Positions 22,008 through 34,159 of a stretch of DNA of 64,000 nucleotides are shown here, piece by piece. This stretch comes from Myrmaecium sp. VS I D KN 1 (lineage: Eukaryota > Ascomycota > Dothideomycetes > Valsariales > Valsariaceae): contig JADQAV010000020.1 in NCBI GenBank assembly GCA_019775845.1, positions 124,001 to 188,000 on the forward strand. Direction: 5' to 3'. Every line of letters begins with the position of its first letter. Position 1 is the stretch's first letter. Under the pieces are notes generated by a model. The model was given only the letters and a program-made list of their open reading frames with translations, made no database searches and had not been told where the DNA came from. Made by a program: the position numbers and the translations under genes.

Positions 22008-22473
22008 TCACGCGACGAGGCTGGCACCGCCGGACTCGACGGCCTCGATCTCGTCCGGGGACCAGGGCCGGCGGTGGAAGCGGGAGGGGAGCTCGTTGCG
22101 GTCGAGGAACTCACCCGGACCGGGCTTGATGGGGCCGAGCTCAGAGGCGGAGTGGCCGCCGATGGGACCGCCGACGGTAGAGAAGTGGTGACGGGTTAGA
22201 GGGCCGTGCTGCTGGGCCTTCTGGCGGTAGGCAGCGAAGGAATCCGGGAGGGAATTCGAGGGAGAGGCCGGGTGCGGCTTGGGAGTGTGGTCGATTTCTG
22301 ATGAGAGTGGAACACAGGTTAGATCACAATGTACTAGCGGAGGATTGCGGAGTTTGGCGGGAGGGGGAAGAAGAGAGGGCTGGTGTTGCGGTATACGTAC
22401 GCTGAGGGATGGACCGCCTGCCCAAGAAGCGGATCATCGGCTTGTACTGGAAGAGACGGCGAGTGGCTTGCAT
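22008..22473 (-). CDS. KGD4: 2-oxoglutarate dehydrogenase subunit 4 (Kgd4 / YMR-31 / MRPS36), mitochondrial
   Basis: Two exons: 22473-22401 and 22297-22008, giving 120 residues; donor GTACGT, acceptor CATCAG, intron 103 nt. The N-terminus MQATRRLFQ is a mitochondrial-type presequence. The motif KPMIRFLGRRSIP, then IDHTPKPHPASP, FAAYRQKAQQHGP and the C-terminal ELPSRFHRRPW-x-PDEIEAVESGGAS are the hallmarks of Kgd4. This subunit was once thought to be a mitoribosomal protein (YMR-31, MRPS36). It tethers the E3 subunit to the E1-E2 core of the 2-oxoglutarate dehydrogenase complex in the matrix. Length matches the family. The gene is divergent from MED18. Confidence 0.9.
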
Positions 22474-23548
22474 GATGACGGTTGGTGTTTCGGACTTTGG
22501 AGATGTCGGTCTGGGTGAGAGACAGTGGTGGGAGAGGAATTGATGCGGAAGTGGTAAGAGTTGGTGATGTTGGAGAGTGAGACGGAGAGTAGAACGGTGG
22601 TGTTGGTGGAGGTGGAGGTTGAGGTGGGAGGGCGCGGAAATATGTCTGTCTGCCTGGTGGGTCGGGTCGGCCGAATCGCGCTTGGGGAAGAGGGCAGGTG
22701 CAATCTGCAGTGGTGACAGCGGAAGTAGCGCCTGGCCGGCCTGGCCGGCCTGGCTGCCTGACTACAGACTACTATAACTGGAATGCCTCCCGAATCCGGC
22801 CCGCCCAGAGGACCAAAGGCCCGCCCGCCCGCCGCTCGCCCTCCGTAGCCTTCACGGCTTCTCACGGTCGCACAACGGAGGGGCGGATCCGGCGGCGGGT
22901 GGTGCGAGAGTCTGCTCACTTCAACCGCCTCTCCGGCATGTGCCAGTGGTTTCCTGCTCACCACTATTGCCCAGATCCCATCCGTACGATCTCCTCACTC
23001 CCTCACTTCCGCACGCCCTTCCGGTCGTCCTCGACCAGCGTCTCCCCGGCGTCTCGGCAAAAGTTGCAGTGGCCTCCTCGCTTCTCCGCTGTACGAGTCC
23101 ATACCTCAGGCACTCCTGCATACTCCCTGCGACTCACTCGCAGACAGGTGCAGGCGAACCCGGCCACCTGGGATGCCTGGGAAGGTCCTGCCCGATCCTC
23201 TCCTTCTCCACGCTGCCCCGCCGTTGCTTTTCCTCGCCGTTCGTTCCATTTGCCAATCACAATTAGTCCTTCACCCGCCAAGCTCTCTTATCTCTGCCCT
23301 CCAGCCCCGCACACCCCACGCTTGCCCCATACTTGTAGTCCGTCCGGAGTTCACTGCTCCGTGCCTTTGGACCTTCGCTGCCTGACATTGGACACACTTC
23401 CTGCCTAGGAGTACAACTTACCTTTCCAACCTTACAACTCGCCGGCCGGGGTTTCGAAGCAAACTCCGAGACCCCGATTCACCGATCATCGATCCCTCCC
23501 TCTTGACCTCCAGTCCCGATCGCGAGCTTCAACCTCCTGCAATCCCAC
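22474..23548. other. Divergent intergenic region KGD4 / MED18
   Basis: About 1.1 kb holding both promoters. It contains two adjacent GGCCGGCCT units near 22735-22755 and a pyrimidine-rich 5' flank of MED18. A 236-codon frame at 22698-23408 lacks any recognisable domain and I treat it as incidental. Confidence 0.45.
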
Positions 23549-24441
23549 ATGCACGAGATCCTCCTCTACGGCCAGGTCGCCAACTCGCGCCATGAGCAGG
23601 TCCTGAAGGTGCTCGCCGGCGTTGCCGCCATGCAACCCCAGCGAGTCATTGAGCGCCATGCCGTTTACAAGCCCTTCCGAGAACCCGTCCAGCCCGGCAG
23701 AAACGTCCAAGTCGGCGGCAGTCAGGATGTCGACCCCGGCAAGAGGACGAACCAGAACAACACCACCGACAACCTATACTACGTCCAGCTGATCCAAGAC
23801 ATCGGCGAGGATGACTTTGGCTCGCACGCCGCGGACAACGCAGTCGCGAACGGAGGCCCGGTGCAAGATGCGTCAGCAAAGCCAGCCGCCAGCGGGTGGA
23901 GCTTCTACTTCGCTGATGTGCCAGAAGCAGGCAAGAGACGCGACACGCTGCGCATGATTTCGCAGACGGACATTGTCGACGGTGATCCCCATGCTTATAT
24001 GACCGCCCTGGGCTATAGGTAGGCCGGTCCCACTTCTTGTACAGCAGTCGCAATGCTAAAGCGGGCATACGTAGATATGTTTCTGAGTACGTTGTCGAAG
24101 GGCATCGCTTCGTGCACGGGAATGTCATCATCTTCGTCCATCGTATCCTCACCTTCCCGGACGCTGGAACGGGTTATACAAAGCCACGGGAAAGCTTCCC
24201 ACCTTTCGACTCAATGGTCCTTCTCGATCCTAGCGGTGCATACATCGTTCAGGCTTCGGTGCGGGTGGCAGACGGTGGAAACATCGATATTGCAGCGCAA
24301 GGGTCCACGGAACTGCATAAGTTCCAGGAGTTGATGAAGGGCGTGATCAACTTGGACGTAGTGGAGAGGTTGTCTCTGGACACGAGGAACAAGTGGCAGA
24401 TGCCGAAGCCGATGAGGCCTGGTCAACGGCCTATGGCGTAG
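23549..24441 (+). CDS. MED18: Mediator complex subunit 18 (Srb5)
   Basis: Two exons: 23549-24018 and 24075-24441, giving 278 residues. The 56-nt intron has donor GTAGGC and acceptor CGTAG; it splits an Arg codon inside GYRYVSEYV. The start MHEILLYGQVANSRHEQVLK is typical of Med18, as are RFVHGNVIIFVHRILTFP and the C-terminal strands VLLDPSGAYIVQASVRV and ELMKGVINLDVVERLSLD. Med18 forms the movable-jaw submodule of the Mediator head with Med20 and contacts RNA polymerase II in the nucleus. The length is close to fungal orthologues. The start was chosen at the first ATG of the conserved block. Confidence 0.93.
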
Positions 24442-24898
24442 GTAACAGCGTATATGACCGGTACTTGCGATGATTCATGGTGCGCAAACCCAGAGTCAGA
24501 TGAGCGGAGAAGGTGAAAGTCATTAGGCACAATATTGCTTGCCTACTTGACGCTCGTATTTAGTGGATGGTTGAATGGAGACTCACAGAGTTGAGATAGG
24601 AAACCGCCGATGGGTGGAAATAATTTAGCTAGAGTAGATCATGATTAGATACCCAACATAGATTTTATCATTGCAGTACTAAAGTTCGCGTCATATTCAT
24701 CCCGCTCGATAATTTGAAGAGGATGATTCGAGTGCGGAATTACCGTATAAGTAGGGAAGCTAATGGGGAAATGCACGTGATACCGTGCCAACGTGCAGCG
24801 ATGCTCGCGATCAGCATCCACGAAATCATTTCACAACGAAGACGTTCAAACAACAGCTCTCAGTATCGAGCGAGCGGCAGGACTTGACCTACATCCAG
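24442..24898. other. Short intergenic region, MED18 to PNKP
   Basis: About 460 bp with the MED18 terminator and the PNKP promoter. The middle is A/T-richer than its surroundings. No gene is seen. Confidence 0.45.
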
Positions 24899-26991
24899 AT
24901 GACTGCGACGAGCTCCTCATTCAAGAAGAGACCAGGAGAAGACGGCACCATATCCCCACCTCCTTTGAAACGAAAACAGCAATCCTCAACCACTCGTAAG
25001 TAGCGCATGAGGCCTTACATGCATCTCCTCGTGGATCTCTCTCGCTCTCGCTGCGTGGATAGGCTAACGAAGTCGCTAGAAAAAGCCGTTGCCAACTTCT
25101 TCAAGCCCGCATCGCAGAAGGAGCCCGAGCGGATGGCATGGCGGGTGATCAACGAGAGCTTACTCGTGGGTCGATACCAGGCCTCGAAATCCCTGAAGCT
25201 CGGTGCGAAGCGACGGAAAGTCGCGGCGTTTGACTTTGTACGTTGCCGCATCCCTCACGCCATCTTCCCGAGCGGTCCTGCTCTTCCCCCCGCGCCCTGC
25301 ATGTGGCTAAGACGGATCGTCGAGAGGATCTTTAGGACTCCACCCTCATCAAGCCCGCCTCTGGCAATCGTTTTGGAAAGGATGCAGAGGATTGGAAATG
25401 GTGGCATGGAAGCGTGCCTGGGACGCTGAAGAAGCTGCACGAGGATGGGTAGGTCTTCCAATCCGCGACCGCCGCGCAGAGAGTTTGGAAAGAGCCGGAC
25501 GACGCTCGATGCTGACGCACGCTGCTAGCTATATTGTTACTATCCTTAGCAACCAAGCGGGCCTGAGTCTGAAGACCGACACCAAGACCGTGAAGGGGGA
25601 CATAAAAAGGCTGAGCGACTTCAAGGCCAAGACCGGCAACGTCCTCGCCCAGCTCGACTTGCCTATCAGCATCTATGCGGCCACGGCAAAGGACCACTTC
25701 CGCAAGCCACGGACGGGCATGTGGAGTGTTTTCCTGGAGGAGCATGATATGGCTGCGTCGGACGTCGATCTCGAGAACTCTATCTTCGTTGGAGATGCTG
25801 GCGGACGCCCCGGAACCAAGAAGGGCGCCCACAAGGATCATTCCTGTTCAGACAGGTAACTCAATCGTGACGATCTCTTCCGGTGTGACGGCACTAACAC
25901 ACCCAAGAAACTTTGCTGCGAATATTGGGATACCGTTTAAGACTCCTGAAGAGTACTTCCTGAACGAGCCACCTGAGCCCTTCGTGCGTGACTTCGAGCC
26001 TGGCGAGTTCGTCAACAGCGCTGACGCTGCTTCGCCGGATGCGGGTAAGTCGTCCGCGATTGCAGTTCTACGGCGTCAAATTGGAAGAGAAGATCTAATC
26101 ATCATCTGGCTGTAACCTTCAGGTCCTATCGAATTCAAGAAGACCAACCCCACCGACATTGTGCTCTTCTGCGGCAGCCCGGGCGCCGGGAAAAGTACGT
26201 TTTACTGGACTTACCTACAGCCGCTGGGGTACGAGCGCATCAACCAAGACATCCTGAAAACCGTGAGTGCCCGCGTTGCTAGCCTGGCCGAGTACACGTA
26301 GCACGTGTGCCTTGTACGACCTCCCTTCCCCGCGCATTGAGTAACCATGCCTCGATATCATACAGCGCGATAAGTGCCTCAAGGCAGCAGCCGCATGCCT
26401 CGAGAAGGGCGTTTCAGTGGTCATCGGTATGCACGTCCTGTTGGAGGGGACCTCGAGCGAGAGACTCGTCCACATCATCCCCACCCGCGCGTGTGCTGAC
26501 GACGCTTGGATGCTGTACAGACAACACGAATGCCGACCCGGACACACGAGCACACTGGGTCAACCTGGCGAGGAGGTTCGAGGTCCCTATCCGGTGCGTC
26601 CTGTTCACGGTAAGCCCTAAGCTGTGCGAGCACAACGACACCGTCCGCGCGTTGAATCAGGACCGGAGCACGGTGAGCACACACAAAACCCCCTCTCTCT
26701 TTGCCACCCCCAATCCATCAGCGACCTGCCGCGCCCTCACACCACCGCCGTGCCGAACCGCACCTCCGCCGTCCCTCAGCCCTGTGCGTTGTCGATCGGT
26801 GTGGCTGGCCTCGCGGTTCTTTCTTTCCCTCTGTTTTGCACTGCCCCCTCCCCCCGCCGCAGTCCCAATCTGCACATCCACTGCACCATATATACAGGAT
26901 GCGTACAAGACACCTACACCTACACCTACTTCTACCACTACCCATTCACCATTCCCCATCCCTACCTCCCCTCCTCTATCCTGCAGATCGC

Positions 26992-27024
<33 letters not shown>

Positions 27025-27699
27025 CATGCCCGAGACAGCAAAGCACATGCACATGCACCAGCTTTTTCCCTACCTGCCCTATCAAGCCTTTCACTTCTCC
27101 CCTATAGCTATTCCTGTCTATCCCCCCACCCCCACCCTCTCCGTCGTATACACGACCGACCCTTTCACCACCCGTACCGCCTTTCCTCCCTTTGCACTCG
27201 CATTTCCCTACCTCCTCCTCCTCCTCTGGCCGCGTAAACTCCCCCTCCTCCCACCATTCATCATGCATACACGCGCGCATACACGACTTCTCCTCTATAA
27301 CTCTATTCCTCTTGTTCTTCTTCCACGCTTCCACAGCACCTTCCACAGCACCTACCACTTCATCCCCCACACAGTCCCATCCTATCCCCCCACCGTACGA
27401 GCCTTCTCCACTAACCCGGCATTTTACCTTTCGCCTCGCACAGCTCAACCCCGAACGCCGCACGCTGCTGCCGCGGATGGCCTTCACCGGCTTCGCGGCC
27501 CGCTACCGGGCCCCCCGGCTCGAGGAGGGGTTTCAGGATGTGGTGTCGGTTGGGTTTCGGGTATGTTTTCGTTCTTTCCCTTTGGTCTTTTTGGGTTTTG
27601 GGGTTTTTTGGCTGACGGAGATTTCTTTTTTTTCTTTCCTTTTCGCAGTTCGAGGGCGATGAGGAGCAGAAGAGGATTTGGGGACGGTATTGGTTGTGA
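24899..27699 (+). CDS. pnk1: Polynucleotide kinase 3'-phosphatase
   Basis: Ten exons: 24899-24995, 25080-25237, 25336-25448, 25529-25855, 25908-26044, 26123-26262, 26366-26426, 26521-26672, 27444-27560, 27649-27699, giving 450 residues. The HAD phosphatase motif FDFDST has candidate nucleophile Asp84 and acid Asp86. Further HAD motifs are VTILSNQAGL and FVGDAGGRP. The C-terminal kinase has a P-loop GSPGAGKST (295-303), then VIDNTNAD and the FTGFAARYRAP region. There is no FHA domain, as in fission yeast Pnk1. The enzyme restores 3'-OH and 5'-phosphate at DNA breaks in the nucleus. Intron 8 is 771 nt, against 52-103 nt for the others, and contains a CAG run. A Lys/Pro-rich start (PPPLKRKQ) suggests nuclear import. 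Exon joins were fixed by codon phase and family sequence. Confidence 0.92.
26994..27023 (+). repeat. (CAG)10 in PNKP intron 8
   Basis: Ten uninterrupted CAG units inside the 771-nt intron, followed by CT/CCA-rich DNA. It lies outside the conserved coding sequence in my model. Confidence 0.9.
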
Positions 27700-30600
27700 G
27701 TTGGAGTGTGGGGGAGGGAGGGTGGGTGGGGGTTGTGGATGTGGATGTGAGGGGAGGGGAGAGCGGGGTAGTGGGTAATGGGTACAGAAGTAGAAGAGGA
27801 ACTAGAAGGGAAGTGGAGGAGAAGAAGATTAGATGAGAACGGCCGCGGGTGGAAAGGCTGACGGAAGGCAAGGTGGAGGGGCAAGGTGACATCTCACATA
27901 CAACCTCACTCTGAAGGCTGGAGGTCTTGAGAGAAGGCTGAAGGCCTTCAGAGAAGCCAGAAGAGAGAGAGGCTCAGGGAAGTGGAATATAGACACAATA
28001 CTGTACGTGCCTAAGTATCCATAGACTCCAGTGGCCTTTCCCCCGAGCCCTCCAAACCGTACCTATCCATCCTAAGATCAGTATGCATCCCCTCGCAACC
28101 GGGAAGAAGCTCCTCTGGAGCGTGCCGTGGCCGGTGCCGAAGCAGCGGGCGAGCGAGAGAGAGATGGGCGTCGAGTTTCTAGGTAAGGTAGAGGGAGGGA
28201 GGGGAAGCGACAGGTATGTAGCGGAATGTGTAACGACCGCACGACGAGGAACTGAAGGCAGTGAGATAGGTGGGAGGGAAGAGGATAAGGCTGGAAATAA
28301 AGAATAGGCACAGATAGAGGGTTATGGAGATGTATGAACGATGATATACATATGTAACGCCTTCGACCCCTTTTTCCTCGAACGCGGAGGTTGGGTGGAG
28401 GAACGATGTGAAGGGAAGGGCTAGCGGGAGGGATCGATAGCTCTTTCTCTTTCGCTTTTTCGTACTCGATGTACAAACCATCGCCGCATCGTAGGTTGAT
28501 TGATCGAGCTTGTGTTCCCTCTTTCAGACGGAAACGGAAGACAGAAGTCTCTCCATCTCCAAACAGATAGATACAGCACCGTCATAGATCGTACATCGTA
28601 CATCCAAATCGAGAAACCGACCACCACCACGGGGGTCGCGGCTTCAACTACGCATCGCAAGGGCGAGCTCCAAACAACTGCTGACAATAAAGAGAATGAA
28701 GACGTTCTTTTCTTTTACTTGCTTTTGCTGGAAGATCGAGGAAAGACATTGTGGGGACGGACGATGGGCCCTATTAGGCCTTACCTGTACAGCAGGTAAT
28801 AAAGGTAAAACCGCAACGAAAAGGCAAGGCTAAGAAGGCTATATTGGGCTCGAATAATTCAACCTCGTGGAGAAGTTTTTCAAAGAGAGGAGAGAAGGAG
28901 AGGAAGCGGGAGTAAGAAATGAAAATGGAAGAGAAAAAAAGTAGAAATCTGCGACCATATACATCCGACCCCCTTACACCATAGGGAGAAGAGGGAAGAA
29001 AGAAAACGTCCATCCCATCGAGTCCCCTCTTACCACTTACCTGCACCCAGCACCAACGCAATGTGGGCAGCGACGAACCCAGGAACCGAATGTGAATAGA
29101 GGGAAGAAGAAGGGGAGTAAAGCACTCAACGCGCTCCTCCGCGTTAGCAGCCAGCCGCGCGACACCATCGCGACGGAGAAAGGGAGCATCCAACAATGCC
29201 CTCCACTCCTTCGGCCCCGGAACGTTCTTCTCGTAGAGGCAACTTGCCGATCCGGATGAACCCGATCGCTCGAAGGGAGGTGATGAGTACGGTACCATGA
29301 CGCTCCCCCCAACCCCCGGTGCCGTTCCTGCATTCCCCCCACGTCCCGGGAGGCGATCTCGAGCTAACGGTAACATAGGGAATGCAGGGTAGGCTGGAGA
29401 AGAAGACCAAGGACAGGTACAGAGTGTGTATGTAGTTAACTAATGATGGGAAAAGAAAAAGGTGAACCGAGTGATTAGTGAACCGAACGGGAGGAGGAAC
29501 CAAGGGTTGCATCGATTGAAGGAAGGAAGGGAAGATCCGGTAGATATGATATGCGTGATATGATACAGGGGTCAAGCTTCTCGAACAACCGGCGAAACAC
29601 CGCCGGGTAAATGCTGGGCCGGTCGAGTTGGTGTTGGGGAAGGAAGAGAGACATCCATCGATCCTGACTGCCTCCGCGAGTCGTGTACGGATCGGGGGAG
29701 GGAAGGTCGAGGCAGGACGGCCGGGATGAGTGTTTGAGTAGCGCTGGTAACGCGGCCCTGAACCGTACCATGAATACCTGCCTGCTACCCTACCGGATGG
29801 TTAAATGTACCTATTCCTATAAGCTGGAAGTCGGAGCGTTATACACATAACCGGTGGAGTCTGGTCGGTAGCAAAATTGAGTGGTCACTAGCGGACTCGA
29901 TATGGAGATGAAGAAAAGGTGAATTGTGAAGATAGACTTCTGTACTTCCTCTCTAGTAGCTCCTAGGTTTTTTATAGGTGCTGGAGGCCTCGTTATTGCG
30001 AACAGTTCAATGTCCGCCATCCGTGCTGGAAGAACACTTTGAAGATATGAACCGACCTGGGATCACAGGCGTATATCACATTGGGGTGTTTTAGAGGGAA
30101 GCCCTCATTCAGCAGGTACTATTCAGCGATAGAACATATCGATATACGAAGGCATAAGATGTACATCATAGAGTATACCGTCCTTGCCTGAGGGTATTTG
30201 GTGCATCTTCGTCTCAAGATACCGGACCTTTGTCCTTACATGCATCACAGAGAGCTCGCATGAGTAGATTCACGTATATCGGTAGTTTGCACCGGTCCAT
30301 TCTTTGACGGCTTGAGCGCGCTCATGGATTGCTGAATCCAGAGAGATGTTGCTTGAGCATGGAAGTTGCCGTGAGAAGCAAAACAGTGACTCAGGCCGAG
30401 ACAGCCACGAACGAGCAGGCTGGCCTTCCCTTATCCTCTGCTTTCGCATGATCCCCGGTTTCCCACCGTTCCACATCAGGCCTCGTGCGCCGGTCGGGGC
30501 TAGACTCGCCGCAAGTTACCTAGTCTCGGTTTTGAACCGGCAAAAATTTCTGCGGACGTTCTTTCCATTTTTTTTTTTTTTTCAAAACCCACATGTCTGC

Positions 30601-33600
30601 TCACTTCGTCTTGTCTCGTCTCATTTCTGACAGCGCCGGAGCAACGGGTTGCCCGAGAACGGTCGATCCGTTGCGAACCGGAGAGAAGACGAGTGGCAGC
30701 AAAAGCTTGCGCAACGCCCCTCCATCGGCGTAGCTTCTCTGTGGAGTGATGGAGAGGTAGAAAGCAGAAAACGCATGGCGATTGGTCCCGTTCCCTCACG
30801 GTTTTTATGCTTGATGCGATCCCGCACCAGAGGCCGGCGTGTGCGGCGAGCTAAAAAGAACAGCCGGAGCCCCTCAGGAGTTGAACCACGTTGATGTGGG
30901 ATCCGCCGCGGCGGAGCAGCGTCGGAAAGAGGCCCGAGCGCATCGCACGACGGCATCGGACATTCTTTGTTCCCGGTGGATCTGCAACCGAACCGGGCAA
31001 TCCCGTCCATCCAGCTCCGGACGTTCACGATACCTTCCGGTATCTCGGAGTATAGTCTGTATGGCTGTTTCGAAAGAGGCGGAGAGGGTAGCTGCGTGCG
31101 TTTTCTCCCGTACGTGTTGGCTTTGCGGCGTATGGACAACAAGACTCACCTTCACCGACATCACCTACAAGTGCATATCTGGACGAACAGTAATTGCAGT
31201 CTGTCTTTGCACACGCACGCAAGTCCGAAATATATAGAAGGATGTTCCGTGACATGTACGGTACTGTAACGTATCGTATCGTACCGCGTCGCCGTCGGTG
31301 ACACACCGAATCCCTGGTAGATCTGCCCGCTAAGCGAGCGCGAGCGAACGCTTTCACTTGGGGCCGAGCGAACCAGAAGCGTTTGCGGCATATTTTTTTC
31401 TCGCCGGCGCTGGACGCTATTCGTCATGAGTAGCCAGAATCACATAAGCCGAACAGGTCCTCGTGGGTCTCCTGCGATTTTTTTAGAAGGGCAGTTCGCC
31501 CGAGACGTGGCTGAATGGGCCGAAATCAATCGCATCACCCCGAAACAAAACAGTGGGGGAAATGAACGTGCAAAGAAAGGTGTTTTATGCTGACTGTGCC
31601 GACGGAGTTTGATGGAGTGAAGACTGCATTGTTGTGAGTTGGTATCGGCGAATGAGAGGCTTGCGGACGTTATATGGCTGCGACAGAAGAGATGCTTGTC
31701 GCAGCATAATCGAGCGGCCTCGTCTACAGCTTCCCTGAGGTGACAGGTAGCCGAGCTGGGAGGGGAGTGGGGGACTTCTGACCCCCTCACTGGTTTTGCA
31801 ACAATGCATGATGCCGCCAAGGAGGCTTGCAGGAACTGGCAGTTTGCTTTAATGAAATGTCTTGCCGTCGTTTGACTCCCGCTCTTTATTCCTGGCCGCA
31901 TGCCTGCCAGCGAGCGTACCTGGAAGGCTGGGAGCTCACGAGGACCGGGGTAGAGTAACACGGAGCATCTGAAGAAGCCTTGGACGCCAATCGTCGGCCC
32001 TCCTCGGCGTGCTAACGGCTGGGCTGGTGCACTTCCCCGAGGGGCGGTTCCCAGCCAAAAACTGCCCTGTCCCTCCTTCGCCCGCCATGCACATCGCGGC
32101 AACGGAATCGCATTCGCAGGTACTGTTCGATATCAGCGGCTTGGTAGAGGCGGCGCCGCCTTCAGGCAGTCTATCTTGGTTCCATGCAAGGATCGACAGC
32201 GCTCTTGCTTTCTTTTTCCTAGTAACTTCCGGAAAGTCGGTAGCTGTGATGTACGAGCTGCATCATCAGAGGTGGAAAGGCTGAAAGGCTGAAGCTGCTC
32301 TCGGCACTGGTGGATGGAGAAGGGGGATGGAGAAGCTGTGTCCAGTCGTCCGAGGTCGGACCCTTGCTATGGGGTACAGTCCTGGCTGTTGCACCGCCCT
32401 GTATTTCAGACATCTCACAAAGGGCAAGCAGGGGCTCGAAGCGGAGTAGTTGTTCGATACATGGGCGCTTCGAAGGAAGAGAAGTGGGAGGGGAGCGGGT
32501 CGGTTTTGAGCGAAAGCCATACTCAGCACTGAATCATTCGATTCCATCTGGGAACTGTCCCAGTCGGCCTTGGTGCCATATCGCCAGAGGAGCGTGACCT
32601 GTTCCGATCGTGAGAGACGGACGTTGGCATTGGGCTCAATCGGAACCGACGTGTGGTCGAACAGACGTGACGCGGTTGAGCCGTCCGATGCCGTCCCTCC
32701 GTCGTGTTAGACACCTCGCAGTCGTTCTGAATGATATGGCGGCCAGTTTGATCTTGTCACCTGTGAGCTGTCACGTAGCGATGAGGGCAGCGTCGGGGAG
32801 TGGATGAGCGGCAGCCGAGGGAGGATGTGGTGGATCGCGGCGGCAGCGGCCACATGTGCAGGACGGCCGGCGGCCCGTTGTCACCCAAAGAAGGTGAGAA
32901 ACCGGGGACCGCTGACAAGCCCAAGGCCACAGGACGGAAGAGCAGCTTGGAAGAGCAGCTGCAGCCTAAGGTTAGCCATGGAAGGTTGGAGGGATGGGAT
33001 TGTATGGAAGGATGGCCAAGGATGCGAATGGCGGTGATTAGTTGAGATGGCAGGAAGGAGTGCGGTAGGTTACGGAGTAGTAGGGACGGGATGACCAGCC
33101 ATGGACTTGTGTTGGAGCCCCATATCCAAGGCCTGCACACTGGCACTTCTCTCACGCCTCTTTCCCTAGCCGGGTGTAGGCGCGAAAACGCTGTAGCTTG
33201 GGGGAAAAAAAGGGTAGGAGCAGAAGAAAAAGACGAAAAAAAAGAGGTCCGCCGCCCACACGGTTGAAAAATGGGGGCCAACCCACCCAGCTAGAGGCCG
33301 TCAGTTCTCCCCCCGATCCACCCCCAGCGATTCAGTCCAGCGAAGGAAAGCGCCGTGTCCACACCTCCACCGACGCCCTGAACTCCTTTGAGAGAGAGAG
33401 AGAGACCTGAGGAAGACGAGACAGAGACGCCCACCCGTTCGACTCCCGCCCGGCTGTTAACCCTTCCTCCCACCTCCCTCCACCACTACTTCCCGACGAA
33501 CACCACGACCACGACCACCTCCATCATCACTGCCTCCCCCTTCCTCTACCAACCATCCCCCATCCCTCCGACACTCACTCACACACGCACACACACATAC

Positions 33601-34159
33601 CGGTACCTATCGACGCAGCCCTTCTCCCGATCCTTGCGCCCCTTACGCCCTCCCTCAGGCGCTCTTGTTTTCGCAGTGCGAGACCAGCACAGCGCACAAT
33701 AGCCAGAGCTTGTAAGTAACACCTCCTTCCACCCAACCGCCCAACCACCGCAAAAGCTGGTTTATTCCCGCGGCTGCGTGGGACACGTGATGGCCCTTTC
33801 GCTGGCGAGCGGTGGGCAGCACGCAGCCCGGCTACCGGCTTCATTGGCCAGAAGACCGACTGACAGTTTGGCCTGCCGCAGAGCGACTCTTGCGACTCAT
33901 CCGTACCCCACGGTACCTACGTGGAACATCCAGCGGTCGTGGCACCGTCCGCAACCCTCTGCCCACCGCCATCCCTGCCCAGATAGGACAATTATACAGC
34001 GTCGAACTTCTGCAGACACACACAAGTCATTCGCACCTGCATCAACCGGCTGAACCGCCTGCGCCCTCCTCCTTAAAGGTGATGGGATCCCGGTCACTTT
34101 CACGCTCACGGCTCTGAATACCCTCAAAAACTCCTCTCTCCACTTGTCGTCCGACCATC
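27700..34159. other. Gene-poor region, 6.5 kb
   Basis: No recognisable protein was found. It holds short direct repeats and a perfect 14-bp palindrome (CTGAAGGCCTTCAG) at 27938-27951. There are scattered frames of 60-220 codons on both strands without family or splice support. One candidate minus-strand exon is listed separately. The last 800 bp are CT- and CA-rich (for example ACACACAC near 33585) and probably form the promoter and 5' leader of the next gene. Confidence 0.45.
29041..29376 (-). CDS. Candidate coding exon, uncharacterised
   Basis: A minus-strand open frame of 112 codons ends at a perfect CAG|GTAAGT donor (donor at 29040-29039). It reads with protein-like composition in the middle (GPKEWRALLDAPFLRRDGVA, then ANAEERVECF). 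Beyond the donor the composition turns to T/C-rich intron-like DNA. I could not find a convincing next exon, a conserved domain or a fixed start; ATGs lie at codon 1 and codon 27. It may be a real small gene, a degraded one, or chance. Confidence 0.2.

Noticed and set aside
22698-23408. 236-codon frame between KGD4 and MED18
   Set aside because: Arg/Pro/Ser-rich, no domain, covers the expected divergent promoters.
26624-27778. 384-codon open frame running through the long PNKP intron
   Set aside because: Low-complexity Pro/Thr/Tyr text out of frame with the conserved PNKP kinase exons on both sides.
30841-30900. Possible tRNA-like GGTTCAACTCC on the minus strand
   Set aside because: No T-stem pairing and no cloverleaf around it.
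31440-32102. 220-codon minus-strand frame in the gene-poor block
   Set aside because: Mixed composition without motifs; overlapping frames of similar length exist on the other strand.
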